NCBI RefSeq assembly: GCF_014646055.1
Contig: NZ_BMMS01000009.1
Coordinates: 124,001 to 188,000, forward strand
Source of the DNA: Wenjunlia tyrosinilytica
GTDB lineage: Bacteria > Actinomycetota > Actinomycetes > Streptomycetales > Streptomycetaceae
DNA length: 64,000 nt
Direction of reading: 5' to 3'
The stretch's first letter is position 1. Each line of letters begins with the position of its first letter. The notes under the pieces were generated by a model. It saw only the letters and a program-made list of their open reading frames with translations, ran no database searches and was not told the origin of the DNA. Positions 1 through 7,865 of the stretch are shown here, in pieces. A program made the position numbers and the translations under genes.

Positions 1-209
1 CCGGTGACGACGGCGACCGACCGCACACGCGGCGCGAGTCCCGACAGCGCCCGGACCGCTCCGGGGTGGGCGCGGGCCTGGTCGGGGTCCGGGACGATCG
101 GTGAGAGCGTTCCGTCGAAGTCGAGCGCGACCACGGCGCGCCCCGGCTCGGCCAGCAGCGCCGCGAGCCCTTCCTTGCCCTGCGGCGTGGTCGGCGTGGG
201 GATACCCAT
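1..209 (-). CDS. otsB: trehalose-6-phosphate phosphatase, N-terminal part (runs off the left edge)
   Basis: Only the first 69 codons are inside the window. The translation shows the HAD-family motif I, LDFDGTLSPI, with the expected nucleophile and acid/base Asp at residues 30 and 32, followed by PDPDQA as in OtsB proteins. The enzyme removes phosphate from trehalose-6-phosphate in the cytoplasm. The ATG at 209 is chosen because it sits about 30 residues before the DxD motif, the usual distance. It is divergent from the sigma factor gene that follows. The assignment rests on the motif and on remembered Streptomyces gene order, since the rest of the protein is not visible. Confidence 0.8.
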   Translation of the reverse strand, partial: MGIPTPTTPQGKEGLAALLAEPGRAVVALDFDGTLSPIVPDPDQARAHPGAVRALSGLAPRVRSVAVVT

Positions 210-351
210 GTCGCCCGACCCTACCCAAGGGCTGCCGGAGCATGTGAGGCGTACGGGAGCACGGCGCGGCCGGACCGGCCGCTTCCCCGGGCACCTTCGA
301 CGGCCCGTGAACCGATCGGGGCGGCCGTTGCGATGTAGGGGCGTGACAACG

Positions 352-897
352 ATGAGAGACGGGCCGAAGCCCTCGGACGTGGAGCTGGTGACGGCCGCCG
401 CGGACGGGGACCGCCGGGCCTTCGAGGAGCTGTACCGGCGGTACGCGGTCTGGCTGTCCCTTCGGCTGCGGGGCCGCTGCGCCGACGCCGCGCTCGTCGA
501 CGACGTCGTCCAGGAGACCTTCCTGGCGATCTGGCGCGGCTCGGCCCGGTACCGCCACGAGGGTGATGTCGCGGCCTGGCTGTGGCGCATCGGCTCACGG
601 CGGCTGATCGACGCCCTGCGCGGCGCCGGAGCGCGCGGCCGATTGCGGCAGGCGCTCTCCCGCGTGCGCGGCAAGGACGAGCCGTCCGCCGAGGAGCAAG
701 TGCTGGCCGGTGTCGAGCACGGCGATCTGGCCGGCTCGCTGGCCAGGCTCTCGCCCGAGCTGCGAGCGGTGCTCCAGGCGACGGTCATCGACGGCCTCAC
801 CACCCGTGAGGCCGCGGTCCTGCTGGGCATCCCGCCCGGAACCGTCAAGACCAGGGCGATGCGCGCCCGCAGGCAGCTGCGGCAGGAGCTGGCATGA
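352..897 (+). CDS. ECF-type RNA polymerase sigma factor
   Basis: A 181-residue protein with sigma region 2 (about residues 25-90, including DDVVQETFLAIW) and sigma region 4 near the C-terminus (LTTREAAVLLGIPPGTVKTR), so it directs RNA polymerase to a specific promoter set. ATG 352 is preferred over GTG 343 because AGGGGC lies about 10 nt upstream of the ATG and would overlap the GTG. The stop overlaps a downstream ATG as ATGA, and the adjacent gene encodes a zinc-finger membrane protein of the anti-sigma type, so the pair is probably a membrane-signal switch. No GGAAC-type autoregulatory promoter was recognised upstream. Confidence 0.9.
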   Translation: MRDGPKPSDVELVTAAADGDRRAFEELYRRYAVWLSLRLRGRCADAALVDDVVQETFLAIWRGSARYRHEGDVAAWLWRIGSRRLIDALRGAGARGRLRQALSRVRGKDEPSAEEQVLAGVEHGDLAGSLARLSPELRAVLQATVIDGLTTREAAVLLGIPPGTVKTRAMRARRQLRQELA

Positions 898-911
898 GAG
901 GAGGAACGGAC

Positions 912-1769
912 ATGGAGAGCTGGCACGTTCCCGAGGACGATCTGACCGGCTACGCCGAGGGCTCGCTGGCCGCGCCCCGGCTGTGGTCCACCGAGACCCA
1001 CCTCGCGGGCTGCGCCCACTGCCGGGAGCGGTTGAACACCGCGGTCGGCACGGCCGCCGTGGACGCGGGCTGGGCCCGGTTGGACGCCGAGCTCGACGCC
1101 CCGCGCCCCGGCCCGGTGGAGTCGCTGCTCGTGCGGCTCGGCGTCGCCGACCACACCGCGCGCCTGCTGGCCGCCACCCCCGTGCTGCGGCGCGCCTGGC
1201 TCGGCGCGGTCGTGCTGACCCTGCTCGTCGCGGTCGCCGCGGGGCACGCGATGCGCGGCGGCTCCGCGCTGATGATGCTGCTGGCCACCGCGCCCCTGCT
1301 GCCGCTCGCCGGGGTCGCCGTCTCCTTCGGACCGGGGCTGGACCCGACGTACGAGATGGCGGTGGTCGCGCCCATGCACACCTTCCGGCTGCTGATGCTG
1401 CGCACGGTCGCGGTGCTCACCACGACCACCACCCTCAGCGCCCTCGCGAGCCTGGCCCTGCCCTCCTTCGGGCTCGCCGCTCTCGGCTGGCTGCTGCCCG
1501 CGCTCGCCCTCACCGCTCTCGGCCTGGCCCTGATGCCCCGGCTCGGCCCGGTCGTCGCGCCATCGGTCGTCGCCGTGGCCTGGCTGACCGCGGTGTCGCT
1601 CGGGGGCCTGTGGACGGGCCCGACCGCGGCGCCGTTCACCACCGCCGGGCAATGCGCTCTCGCCGCCATCGCCGTCGCCGCCACGGCGGCAGTGCTCATC
1701 GCCAGGGACCGGTTCGACAGCAGCCGCCACATGAACGCCCGCGTTCGGATCAGCGCCGGGAGGCTTTGA
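912..1769 (+). CDS. membrane anti-sigma factor with zf-HC2 zinc finger
   Basis: 285 residues. The N-terminal cytoplasmic part carries a ZAS-like signature (HLAGCAHC around residue 31), which in this family holds zinc and binds an ECF sigma factor. It is followed by several hydrophobic segments between about residues 90 and 270, making this a polytopic membrane anti-sigma factor rather than a single-pass one. The start at 912 is set by a strong GAGGAGG at 898-904; the ATG at 894 that overlaps the sigma stop lacks a ribosome site of its own. The cognate sigma factor is probably the gene just upstream. Confidence 0.85.
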   Translation: MESWHVPEDDLTGYAEGSLAAPRLWSTETHLAGCAHCRERLNTAVGTAAVDAGWARLDAELDAPRPGPVESLLVRLGVADHTARLLAATPVLRRAWLGAVVLTLLVAVAAGHAMRGGSALMMLLATAPLLPLAGVAVSFGPGLDPTYEMAVVAPMHTFRLLMLRTVAVLTTTTTLSALASLALPSFGLAALGWLLPALALTALGLALMPRLGPVVAPSVVAVAWLTAVSLGGLWTGPTAAPFTTAGQCALAAIAVAATAAVLIARDRFDSSRHMNARVRISAGRL

Positions 1770-2657
1770 ATGACCGCGCCGCCAGCATCGAGGACCGCAC
1801 CGCCCACCGTTTCCGTCTCCGGACTCACGCTGCGCTATCGCGGCACGGTCGCCCTGGACGATGTCTCGTTCCGCCTCGGTGAGGGCGTCACCGGGCTGCT
1901 CGGCCCCAATGGCGCGGGCAAGACCACGCTCCTGCGCATCCTGGCCACCGCGACGCCGCCCGACAGGGGGGCGCTGACCGTCCTGGGCAACGACCCGAGC
2001 ACCGTGGCGGGCCGCCAGGCCGTCCGCCGCACTCTCGGCTACCTGCCGCAGAGCCCCGGCTTCCACCCGGGCTTCACCGCGTTCGAGTTCGTCGACTACG
2101 TGGCGATCCTCAAGGAGCTGACCGACCGGCGGCAGCGGCACCAGGAGGTCCGGCGCAGGCTGGACGACGTGGGGCTGGCCGATGCGCGCGGCAAACGGAT
2201 CAAGGCGCTGTCGGGCGGGATGCGGCAGCGGGTGGCACTGGCGGCGGCCCTGGTGGGCGACCCGTCGTTCGTGGTCCTCGACGAGCCGACGGTGGGCCTG
2301 GACCCCGAGCAGCGGATGCGGTTCCGCGAACTGATCGCCGAGGCGGGCCAGGGGCGGACGGTCCTGCTGTCCACCCACCAGACCGAGGACGTGGCGATGC
2401 TCTGCCACCGGGTCGTCGTCCTCGACCGGGGCAGGATCCGCTTCGACGGCACACCCGCCGAGCTGACCGCCGCGGCCGAGGGCAGGGTGTGGAGCAGTGA
2501 CGCCAAGGCCCAGGGGGCGCTGGCGGGATGGCGCACGGGCACGGGCGAATTCCGCAACCTCGGCGATCCGCCAGGGGGCGCGGCCATCCTCGAGCCGACC
2601 CTGGAGGACGGCTACCTGATGGCCATCGACGGCGCCGCCGAAGGGGCCATGGCATGA
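1770..2657 (+). CDS. ABC transporter ATP-binding protein
   Basis: 295 residues with all nucleotide-binding motifs: Walker A GPNGAGKT at 45-52, signature LSGGMRQRVAL and Walker B FVVLDEPTVG. It belongs to the exporter-type ABC-2 ATPases and hydrolyses ATP at the inner membrane. The ATG directly follows the anti-sigma stop, with GGGAGG just upstream, and its own stop overlaps the next ATG as ATGA. The gene is therefore translationally coupled to an adjacent membrane protein, its likely permease. Substrate is unknown. Confidence 0.9.
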   Translation: MTAPPASRTAPPTVSVSGLTLRYRGTVALDDVSFRLGEGVTGLLGPNGAGKTTLLRILATATPPDRGALTVLGNDPSTVAGRQAVRRTLGYLPQSPGFHPGFTAFEFVDYVAILKELTDRRQRHQEVRRRLDDVGLADARGKRIKALSGGMRQRVALAAALVGDPSFVVLDEPTVGLDPEQRMRFRELIAEAGQGRTVLLSTHQTEDVAMLCHRVVVLDRGRIRFDGTPAELTAAAEGRVWSSDAKAQGALAGWRTGTGEFRNLGDPPGGAAILEPTLEDGYLMAIDGAAEGAMA

Positions 2658-4246
2658 ACGCACTGACCGCGGTCCGCGAAACCGTGGACGCACCCGCCGC
2701 GAACCGCCGACGGGCCGTACTCGCCCTGGCGCGCTTCGAGGCGGGCCGCCTGCTGCTCCATCCACTCGTCTTCACCGCCGCTGTCGTCTACTCGGTGTGG
2801 CTGCTGTGGCCCGGCGGTTCACCGCAGGAGAGCTTCCCCGTCCTCCAGGACATGGACCGCGAGACGCAGATCGGCCTGGAGCTCATCGGCCTGGCGGCCC
2901 TGGTCGGCGCGAACGGGGCAGTGCTGCGCTCGCGCCGGCACGGCACAGAGGCGCACTTCGGCACCCTGGTGCTGCGACCGTGGCAGCGCACCTGCGCCCA
3001 CCTGCTGTCCCTGGTGCCACTGGTCCTGCTGACCGCCGCGGTCGTGGCCGCCCAGCTGGTCCGGGCACTCACCCGGCCCGGCGTGGTCGGGCACGCCAGC
3101 GTCAACGAGCTGGCAACCGGGCCCGCGCTGGTGCTGCTGTTCGCCGTGGTGGGTGTGCTGCTCGGGCGTGTGTTCCGCTCGTCGTTCGCCGCCCCGCTGG
3201 CCGTCGTCGTGGTGATCGCGCTCACCTTCGTCTTCGGGGTGGGCGCCTCGGGCGCCGAGGGGTTCCGCAGGCTGTCCCCGCTCGCCTTCGACGAGGGGGG
3301 AATGCCGCTGCCCTCGCACCTGATGGGGCGGCCCGCCGGGTGGCATCTGCTCTACCTGGCCGGGCTGGTGACGCTGACCGGTGCGGGGGCGGTCCTGGTC
3401 AGCGGCGGACGCAGCGCGGCCGTGAAGGCAACGGCCTTCGGCGCGCTGGCGGTCTGCTCGGTCGGCGCCGTCCTGCAGAGCCTGGGCCCGTCCGACGCGC
3501 TGCGGGCCGCTCGCGAGGAGGCGACCGACCGCCCCTCCTCCATGCAGGAGTGCCATCGCCGCGGTCCGACGACGTACTGCGCCTTCCCCGAGTTCACACC
3601 GTGGACGGACGAGTGGGACACGGTGGTGCGCGGGGTGCGCGGGCTCGCCCCCGACGGCGTGAAGGAGCGGCGGCTCTACGTGCGGCAGCGGGTCTTCGCC
3701 ACGGACGGCCCGAGCGGGCCGGGCTCGGGGACCCGTCCGGCGGTGCCCTCCGGCCTGCACTGGGCCGAGGACGACCGTGCGGCGGGCACCCCGGACGCCA
3801 TCGCGGCGGGTACGGCCTGGGGCGGCGGGGAGAAGGAGATCGCACTGGCGGCGGCCGTTGCCCACCAGCTCGTCATGGGCCACGGTCCGCGGGCGTCCTC
3901 CGCCGTCATGTGCGACGGGCGGGGGGTGCTGGTGTTCTGGCTCGCGACACAGGCCACCGAGCACACCGAGGGCGGTCTGCACTCGATCCTGGCGCACTCC
4001 TTCGGCGGCGGGGCCTCCATCCCCTCCCCCGCCGACGGCCTGAGCGCGGGCCTGGTGCTTCGCGACCACGAGTACGCGGTCGTGCGTGCCCTGCTCGACA
4101 GACCCAGGGCCGAGGCCGGCGCCCGCGTCAAGGCCGAGTGGGGGCAACTGACCGCCGAGGGCGTCAGCACCGAGCGCGCCGCCGAACTCCTGGGCGTCAA
4201 GGCGCCGCCGCTGACCGACGACGACCGGCAGTGGGGGTGCCAGTGA
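2654..4246 (+). CDS. ABC transporter permease-like membrane protein with large C-terminal soluble domain
   Basis: 530 residues. The first 280 or so contain several hydrophobic helices typical of ABC-2 permeases. The remaining 250 are mostly hydrophilic, with several cysteines (QECHRRGPTTYCAFPEF and a later VMCDGRG) and no recognised catalytic motif. The start overlaps the ATPase stop by 4 nt, which fixes it at 2654. With the ATPase and the small membrane protein after it, it probably forms an exporter co-expressed with the ECF sigma system. The function of the C-terminal domain is not known. Confidence 0.75.
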   Translation: MNALTAVRETVDAPAANRRRAVLALARFEAGRLLLHPLVFTAAVVYSVWLLWPGGSPQESFPVLQDMDRETQIGLELIGLAALVGANGAVLRSRRHGTEAHFGTLVLRPWQRTCAHLLSLVPLVLLTAAVVAAQLVRALTRPGVVGHASVNELATGPALVLLFAVVGVLLGRVFRSSFAAPLAVVVVIALTFVFGVGASGAEGFRRLSPLAFDEGGMPLPSHLMGRPAGWHLLYLAGLVTLTGAGAVLVSGGRSAAVKATAFGALAVCSVGAVLQSLGPSDALRAAREEATDRPSSMQECHRRGPTTYCAFPEFTPWTDEWDTVVRGVRGLAPDGVKERRLYVRQRVFATDGPSGPGSGTRPAVPSGLHWAEDDRAAGTPDAIAAGTAWGGGEKEIALAAAVAHQLVMGHGPRASSAVMCDGRGVLVFWLATQATEHTEGGLHSILAHSFGGGASIPSPADGLSAGLVLRDHEYAVVRALLDRPRAEAGARVKAEWGQLTAEGVSTERAAELLGVKAPPLTDDDRQWGCQ

Positions 4247-4938
4247 TCCGGGCGCTCGTCGTCGCACTGCTCGCTCCGACGTGGCGGACCCTGCCGTGGG
4301 CGCCGCTCGCCGCAGGCGGGACGCTCGGACTCGCTCTGGTAGGGGCGCCCGCGCTGCTCCCGCTGACGCTGCCCCCCGTGGTCCTGGTCGACCTGGTGCG
4401 GGTGGCTGCCCTCTCGGGCGCGCTCGGTGCCGCGTTCCTGCTGGACGACCCCGCCGGGCACACCACCGGCGCCGTGCCGACCCCCCGGCTGCTGCGGCAC
4501 TCGCTGCGCACGGCACTTCTGCTGCCGCTCGCCGCCGGGTGGTGGGTGGCGGTGCTCGCCGTCGCCCGGCTGGCACCGGCCTCCGGAGCGGGGCTGCCGT
4601 ACGGCGCCCTGACCGTCGAGGCGGCGGCTCTGACGGCCTGCTCGGTCGCGTGCGCCGCAGGAGTCCTGCGGTGGGGCGGCGGTACGGCGGCGGGTTCGAC
4701 CGCGGGCCCGGCGGTGATCGTGTTGTCGGCATCGCTGGCCGCCGTTCCGCACCGGTACCGGCTCTTCGTGGCCGTCGACGATCCTCACTGGGCCGATGTG
4801 CACCGCTACGGCTGGGCCGGTCTGCTGGCGGCGGCGGTGTGCGGGTGGTTCGCGTGGAGCCTGCAACCCACGACCCGCCGGCCGGTCAGCGGCGGCTTCG
4901 GCGGGCGTCGCGCATTCGGCGCAGCCGGTTCACGGTGA
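4243..4938 (+). CDS. hydrophobic membrane protein, probable second permease subunit
   Basis: 231 residues, starting at a GTG that overlaps the upstream stop as GTGA. It consists largely of hydrophobic segments separated by short loops and has no recognised enzymatic motif. Its position as the last gene of the sigma/anti-sigma/ATPase/permease operon suggests it is part of the same exporter. Its 3' end overlaps the 3' end of the opposite-strand DUF3263 gene by 53 nt. Confidence 0.7.
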   Translation: MIRALVVALLAPTWRTLPWAPLAAGGTLGLALVGAPALLPLTLPPVVLVDLVRVAALSGALGAAFLLDDPAGHTTGAVPTPRLLRHSLRTALLLPLAAGWWVAVLAVARLAPASGAGLPYGALTVEAAALTACSVACAAGVLRWGGGTAAGSTAGPAVIVLSASLAAVPHRYRLFVAVDDPHWADVHRYGWAGLLAAAVCGWFAWSLQPTTRRPVSGGFGGRRAFGAAGSR

Positions 4939-5353
4939 CCGGGTCGTGCTCCAGGGCGTCGGGGGTGTCCAGGAGGGCGTTGAGCACCTGGTAGTAGCGG
5001 GTCGGCGACATGCCCAGCTGCTCGCGAATGGCGCGTTCCTTGGCACCGGGACGGCTCCATGTGCGACGGGCCAGGTCGAGCACGGCACGGTCGCGGTCGG
5101 AGAGTCCGCCCCGCGCCGGCTCGGCGCCGTCCTGATCGGCCCCCTCCTGCTCGCCCCCCTCCTGCTCGCCCCCCTCCTGCTCGGGGGCGGCGTGCTCGGC
5201 GTCGACGTCCTCGGCGCCGGCGTGCTCGACCCCCACGTGCTCGGCCCCCAGGTGCTCGGCGCCCGCGTCCTCGGTGCCGCCGTGCTCGGCGCCCGCGTCC
5301 TCGGTGCCGCCGTGCTCCCTGCCCGCGTCCTCGGCGTTGTGCTCGCTCGACAC
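4886..5353 (-). CDS. DUF3263 domain protein with acidic repeat N-terminus
   Basis: 155 residues. The C-terminal 75 residues form a DUF3263 domain (LSDRDRAVLDLARRTW, then REQLGMSPTRYYQVLNALL), a compact helical, HTH-like domain widespread in actinobacteria. The N-terminal half is low complexity and rich in Glu, His, Gly and Asp. It is built of a decapeptide AEHGGTEDAG followed by EQEGG units, encoded by 30-bp and 15-bp DNA repeats. The GTG at 5353 lies 8 nt after the lipoprotein stop, so the two are probably co-transcribed. Function is unknown; a DNA-binding role is inferred only from the domain shape. Confidence 0.75.
   Translation of the reverse strand: MSSEHNAEDAGREHGGTEDAGAEHGGTEDAGAEHLGAEHVGVEHAGAEDVDAEHAAPEQEGGEQEGGEQEGADQDGAEPARGGLSDRDRAVLDLARRTWSRPGAKERAIREQLGMSPTRYYQVLNALLDTPDALEHDPVTVNRLRRMRDARRSRR
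5140..5340. repeat. in-frame tandem repeats inside the DUF3263 gene
   Basis: Two exact 30-bp units lie at 5252-5281 and 5282-5311, with a degenerate third from 5312. More distantly related units and three 15-bp units (CCCTCCTGCTCGCCC type) follow toward 5150. All periods are multiples of three, so copy-number change would not break the frame. Confidence 0.9.
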
Positions 5354-5361
5354 GGTGCCGC

Positions 5362-6648
5362 TCAGCTCTTCGTCTTCGCGTCCGCCGCCTTGAGGTCGGT
5401 CACCCGGTGGTTGGCGTAGGTCTGAAGCTGCTGGAGGACCTGGCGGGGGTCGCCGGTGACCGCCTTGCCGAGCTTCTTCTTCATCTCCGTGCTGACCGCG
5501 CCCCAGGTCGGGTCGCCGAGCGGGTACAGCCGGGCGGTGCTCAGCTTCTGCAGGAACGGCTGCACGGGCTTGAGCGAGGGGTCCTCGCTCATCGCGTCCG
5601 ACGCCGTCGTGGTCACCGGCAGCAGGTCGTACTTGTGCAGGAAGTCGACGGTGTTCTTCTGGTTGTAGGCGAACGCGAGGAACTCGCCTATCTGGTCGCG
5701 GTGCCCGTTCTTCTTGAAGCCCATCATCCAGTCGGCCACGCCGAGCGTCTCGCTCAGTGCCGCCCCCTTGCCGGGGATCGGGGCCAGCTTGTACTTGATC
5801 CCGGCCTTCCTGGCGGCCTCGGTGAGCGTCGGGTGGCCGTTGAGCATGCCGACCTTGCCCTTGAGGAACTTGTCGAAGACGTCCTGACGGTTGGTCTTCG
5901 CCGGGTCGGACCCGGCCAGTCCGGGGGTGACGAGATTGTCCTTGACCCACTGCAGCGCCTTGATGTTCTGCTCGGAGTCGAGGGTGTAACTGCCCGTCTG
6001 GTCGGTGTAGTCGCCCTCGCCGCCGAGCAGCCACATCATGGTCTCGGCCTGCGCCTCCTCGGGGCCCATCGGGAGGCCGTAGGGCATCTCGACGCCGGCC
6101 GCCTTGAGCTTGAGGGCGTCGGCCTTCAGCTCGACCCATGTCCGCGGGGCGCCCGTGGTGATGCCCGCCTTCTCGAACAGCTTGGTGTTGTAGAAGAACA
6201 TCCGCGAGCTGGAGACGAACGGGATGCCGTACTGCACGCCCTTCACATCGCCCGCGTCGGCCAGGGACGGGATGAAGTCGGACTGCACGGGGATGGGCAG
6301 CAGGTCGTCGGCGCTGTAGAGCATGCCCTTGGCGGCGAAGTCGGCATAGGAGCCGGTCTGCAGGATGTCCGGCACGTCCCCGCGGTCGAGCATCGCGGCG
6401 ACCTTCTGGTCGATCGTGTTCCAGCTGACGACGTGGACGTCGATCTTGATGTCGGGGTGCTGGGCGGTGAAGTCCTTGGCGAGGCTGTCCCAGTACTTCT
6501 TGGAGCTGCTCTCAGGGGTCGAGCCGTAGTCCGCGGCCACGAGCTTGAGGGTGACCGAGCCCGAGGAGCCCGTGCCAGTGCCACACGCCGTGAGCGTCAG
6601 GGCCCCCGCGAACACCACCGCGGTCAAGCCGATCAATCGCCGCTGCAC
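5362..6648 (-). CDS. sugar ABC transporter solute-binding lipoprotein
   Basis: 428 residues, extracellular solute-binding protein family 1. The N-terminus is a lipoprotein signal with lipobox LTAC about 23 residues in, so the mature protein would be anchored outside the membrane. The fold's typical features are present, such as YGIPFVSSSRMFFYNTKLF and GKVGMLNGHPTL. GTG 6648 is chosen because it puts a basic start directly before the signal helix; earlier in-frame GTGs exist. No permease genes adjoin it, so it must pair with permeases elsewhere. A DasR-like site lies upstream and nagKA is divergent, suggesting an amino-sugar or chitin-derived ligand. Confidence 0.85.
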   Translation of the reverse strand: MQRRLIGLTAVVFAGALTLTACGTGTGSSGSVTLKLVAADYGSTPESSSKKYWDSLAKDFTAQHPDIKIDVHVVSWNTIDQKVAAMLDRGDVPDILQTGSYADFAAKGMLYSADDLLPIPVQSDFIPSLADAGDVKGVQYGIPFVSSSRMFFYNTKLFEKAGITTGAPRTWVELKADALKLKAAGVEMPYGLPMGPEEAQAETMMWLLGGEGDYTDQTGSYTLDSEQNIKALQWVKDNLVTPGLAGSDPAKTNRQDVFDKFLKGKVGMLNGHPTLTEAARKAGIKYKLAPIPGKGAALSETLGVADWMMGFKKNGHRDQIGEFLAFAYNQKNTVDFLHKYDLLPVTTTASDAMSEDPSLKPVQPFLQKLSTARLYPLGDPTWGAVSTEMKKKLGKAVTGDPRQVLQQLQTYANHRVTDLKAADAKTKS

Positions 6649-6716
6649 CTGCTGTACCGCCTTATTTCTGCTCTGCCCTGCAACCGAAGCGCCTGAGTCT
6701 CCCCTGAACGCCACCC

Positions 6717-6732
6717 CTAGGTCTACACCAGT
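6717..6732. promoter_or_regulatory. DasR-responsive element (dre)-like site upstream of the lipoprotein gene
   Basis: CTAGGTCTACACCAGT matches the published dre consensus (A-S-TGGTCTAGACCA-S-T) at 12 of 16 positions. The right half is nearly perfect and the left half weak. It lies about 70 bp upstream of the lipoprotein start. Binding is inferred. Confidence 0.5.
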
Positions 6733-6889
6733 CGCGACTTCACTGGAAATATCGCTCCCCTTCCCCAAGCGGAAGCCCCGCCGCCACCCGTGCGTGCCCT
6801 TCCCTCCGGCCCGAGTTGACCGCGGAAGCACGCACCGGAAGGGCCGACCGCCACCCCGGTCACGTGGGGAAAACGACGCCGACCACGTG

Positions 6890-6905
6890 AGTGGACTAGA
6901 CCTAT
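6890..6905. promoter_or_regulatory. DasR-responsive element (dre)-like site upstream of nagK
   Basis: AGTGGACTAGACCTAT matches the dre consensus at 13 of 16 positions, with symmetrical changes inside both arms. It ends 27 nt before the nagK start, a repressor position. nagKA of S. coelicolor is a known DasR target, which supports the call. Confidence 0.7.
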
Positions 6906-6932
6906 TGCGGGTAGGGACGAGACACTGTTGCC

Positions 6933-7865
6933 GTGAGACACGTCATCGCCCTGGATGTGGGCGGCACCGGAATGAAGGCAGCCCTGGTCGCGGCGGACGG
7001 AACGCTTCTGCACGAGGAGCGCCGGCCCACCGCCAGGGAGCGGGGACCCGATGCCGTCGTCGAGACCGTCCTCGATTTCGCCGCCGAGCTCCGAGGGATC
7101 GGCGAGCGCACCTACGGTGAGCCCGCCGCCGCGGCGGGCGTCGCGGTACCCGGCACCGTCGACGAGGAGAACGGGGTCGCCGTCTTCTCCGCCAACCTCG
7201 GCTGGCGCGACGTGCCCATGCGCGAGCTGCTGAGCAAGCGGCTCGGCGGGGCGTCGGTCGCGCTCGGCCACGACCTGCGCACCGGCGGCCTCGCCGAGGG
7301 CAGGCTCGGCGCCGGACGCGGCCAGGACCGCTTCCTCTTCCTCGCGCTCGGCACCGGCATCGCCGCCGCCATCGGCATCGAGGGCAGGATCGAGGCCGGG
7401 GCCCACGGCTCCGCGGGTGAGCTGGGCCATGTGGTGGTCCGTCCCGACGGGCCCGTCTGCGGCTGCGGTCGCAACGGATGCCTGGAGGCCGTCGCCTCGG
7501 CGGCGGCGGTCACCCGCGACTGGGCACGGGCGGGCGGCGGCCCCGGCGCCGACGCGGCGGACGCCGCCCGCGCCGTCGAGGCCGGTGACCCACGGGCGCT
7601 GGCCGTCTGGGACGAGGCGGTCCGCGCACTGGCGGACGGCCTGGTCATCGCCGTGACCCTGCTCGACCCCCGCGTCCTCATCGTCGGCGGCGGCCTGGCC
7701 GAGGCCGGGGAAACGCTCTTCGCGCCCCTGCGCGAGGCGGTGCGGGAACGGATCACGTTCCAGACGCTGCCCCACATCGTTCCGGCGGAGCTGGGTGACA
7801 CGGCCGGGTGCCTGGGCGCGGGTCTGCTCGCCTGGGATCTGCTCTCCAAGGAGGTGACCGCGTGA
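6933..7865 (+). CDS. nagK: ROK-family N-acetylglucosamine-type sugar kinase
   Basis: 310 residues. An N-terminal phosphate-binding loop (DVGGTGMK, residues 8-15) and the ROK zinc motif (GHVV then CGCGRNGCLE, about 163-187) identify a ROK sugar kinase that phosphorylates a hexose in the cytoplasm. Its start is a GTG. The gene is followed without a gap by nagA, and the overlapping GTGA implies coupling. Substrate GlcNAc is inferred from this pairing and from the nagKA operon of S. coelicolor. A dre-like site lies just upstream, so repression by DasR, relieved by GlcN-6-P, is likely. Confidence 0.85.
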   Translation: MRHVIALDVGGTGMKAALVAADGTLLHEERRPTARERGPDAVVETVLDFAAELRGIGERTYGEPAAAAGVAVPGTVDEENGVAVFSANLGWRDVPMRELLSKRLGGASVALGHDLRTGGLAEGRLGAGRGQDRFLFLALGTGIAAAIGIEGRIEAGAHGSAGELGHVVVRPDGPVCGCGRNGCLEAVASAAAVTRDWARAGGGPGADAADAARAVEAGDPRALAVWDEAVRALADGLVIAVTLLDPRVLIVGGGLAEAGETLFAPLREAVRERITFQTLPHIVPAELGDTAGCLGAGLLAWDLLSKEVTA

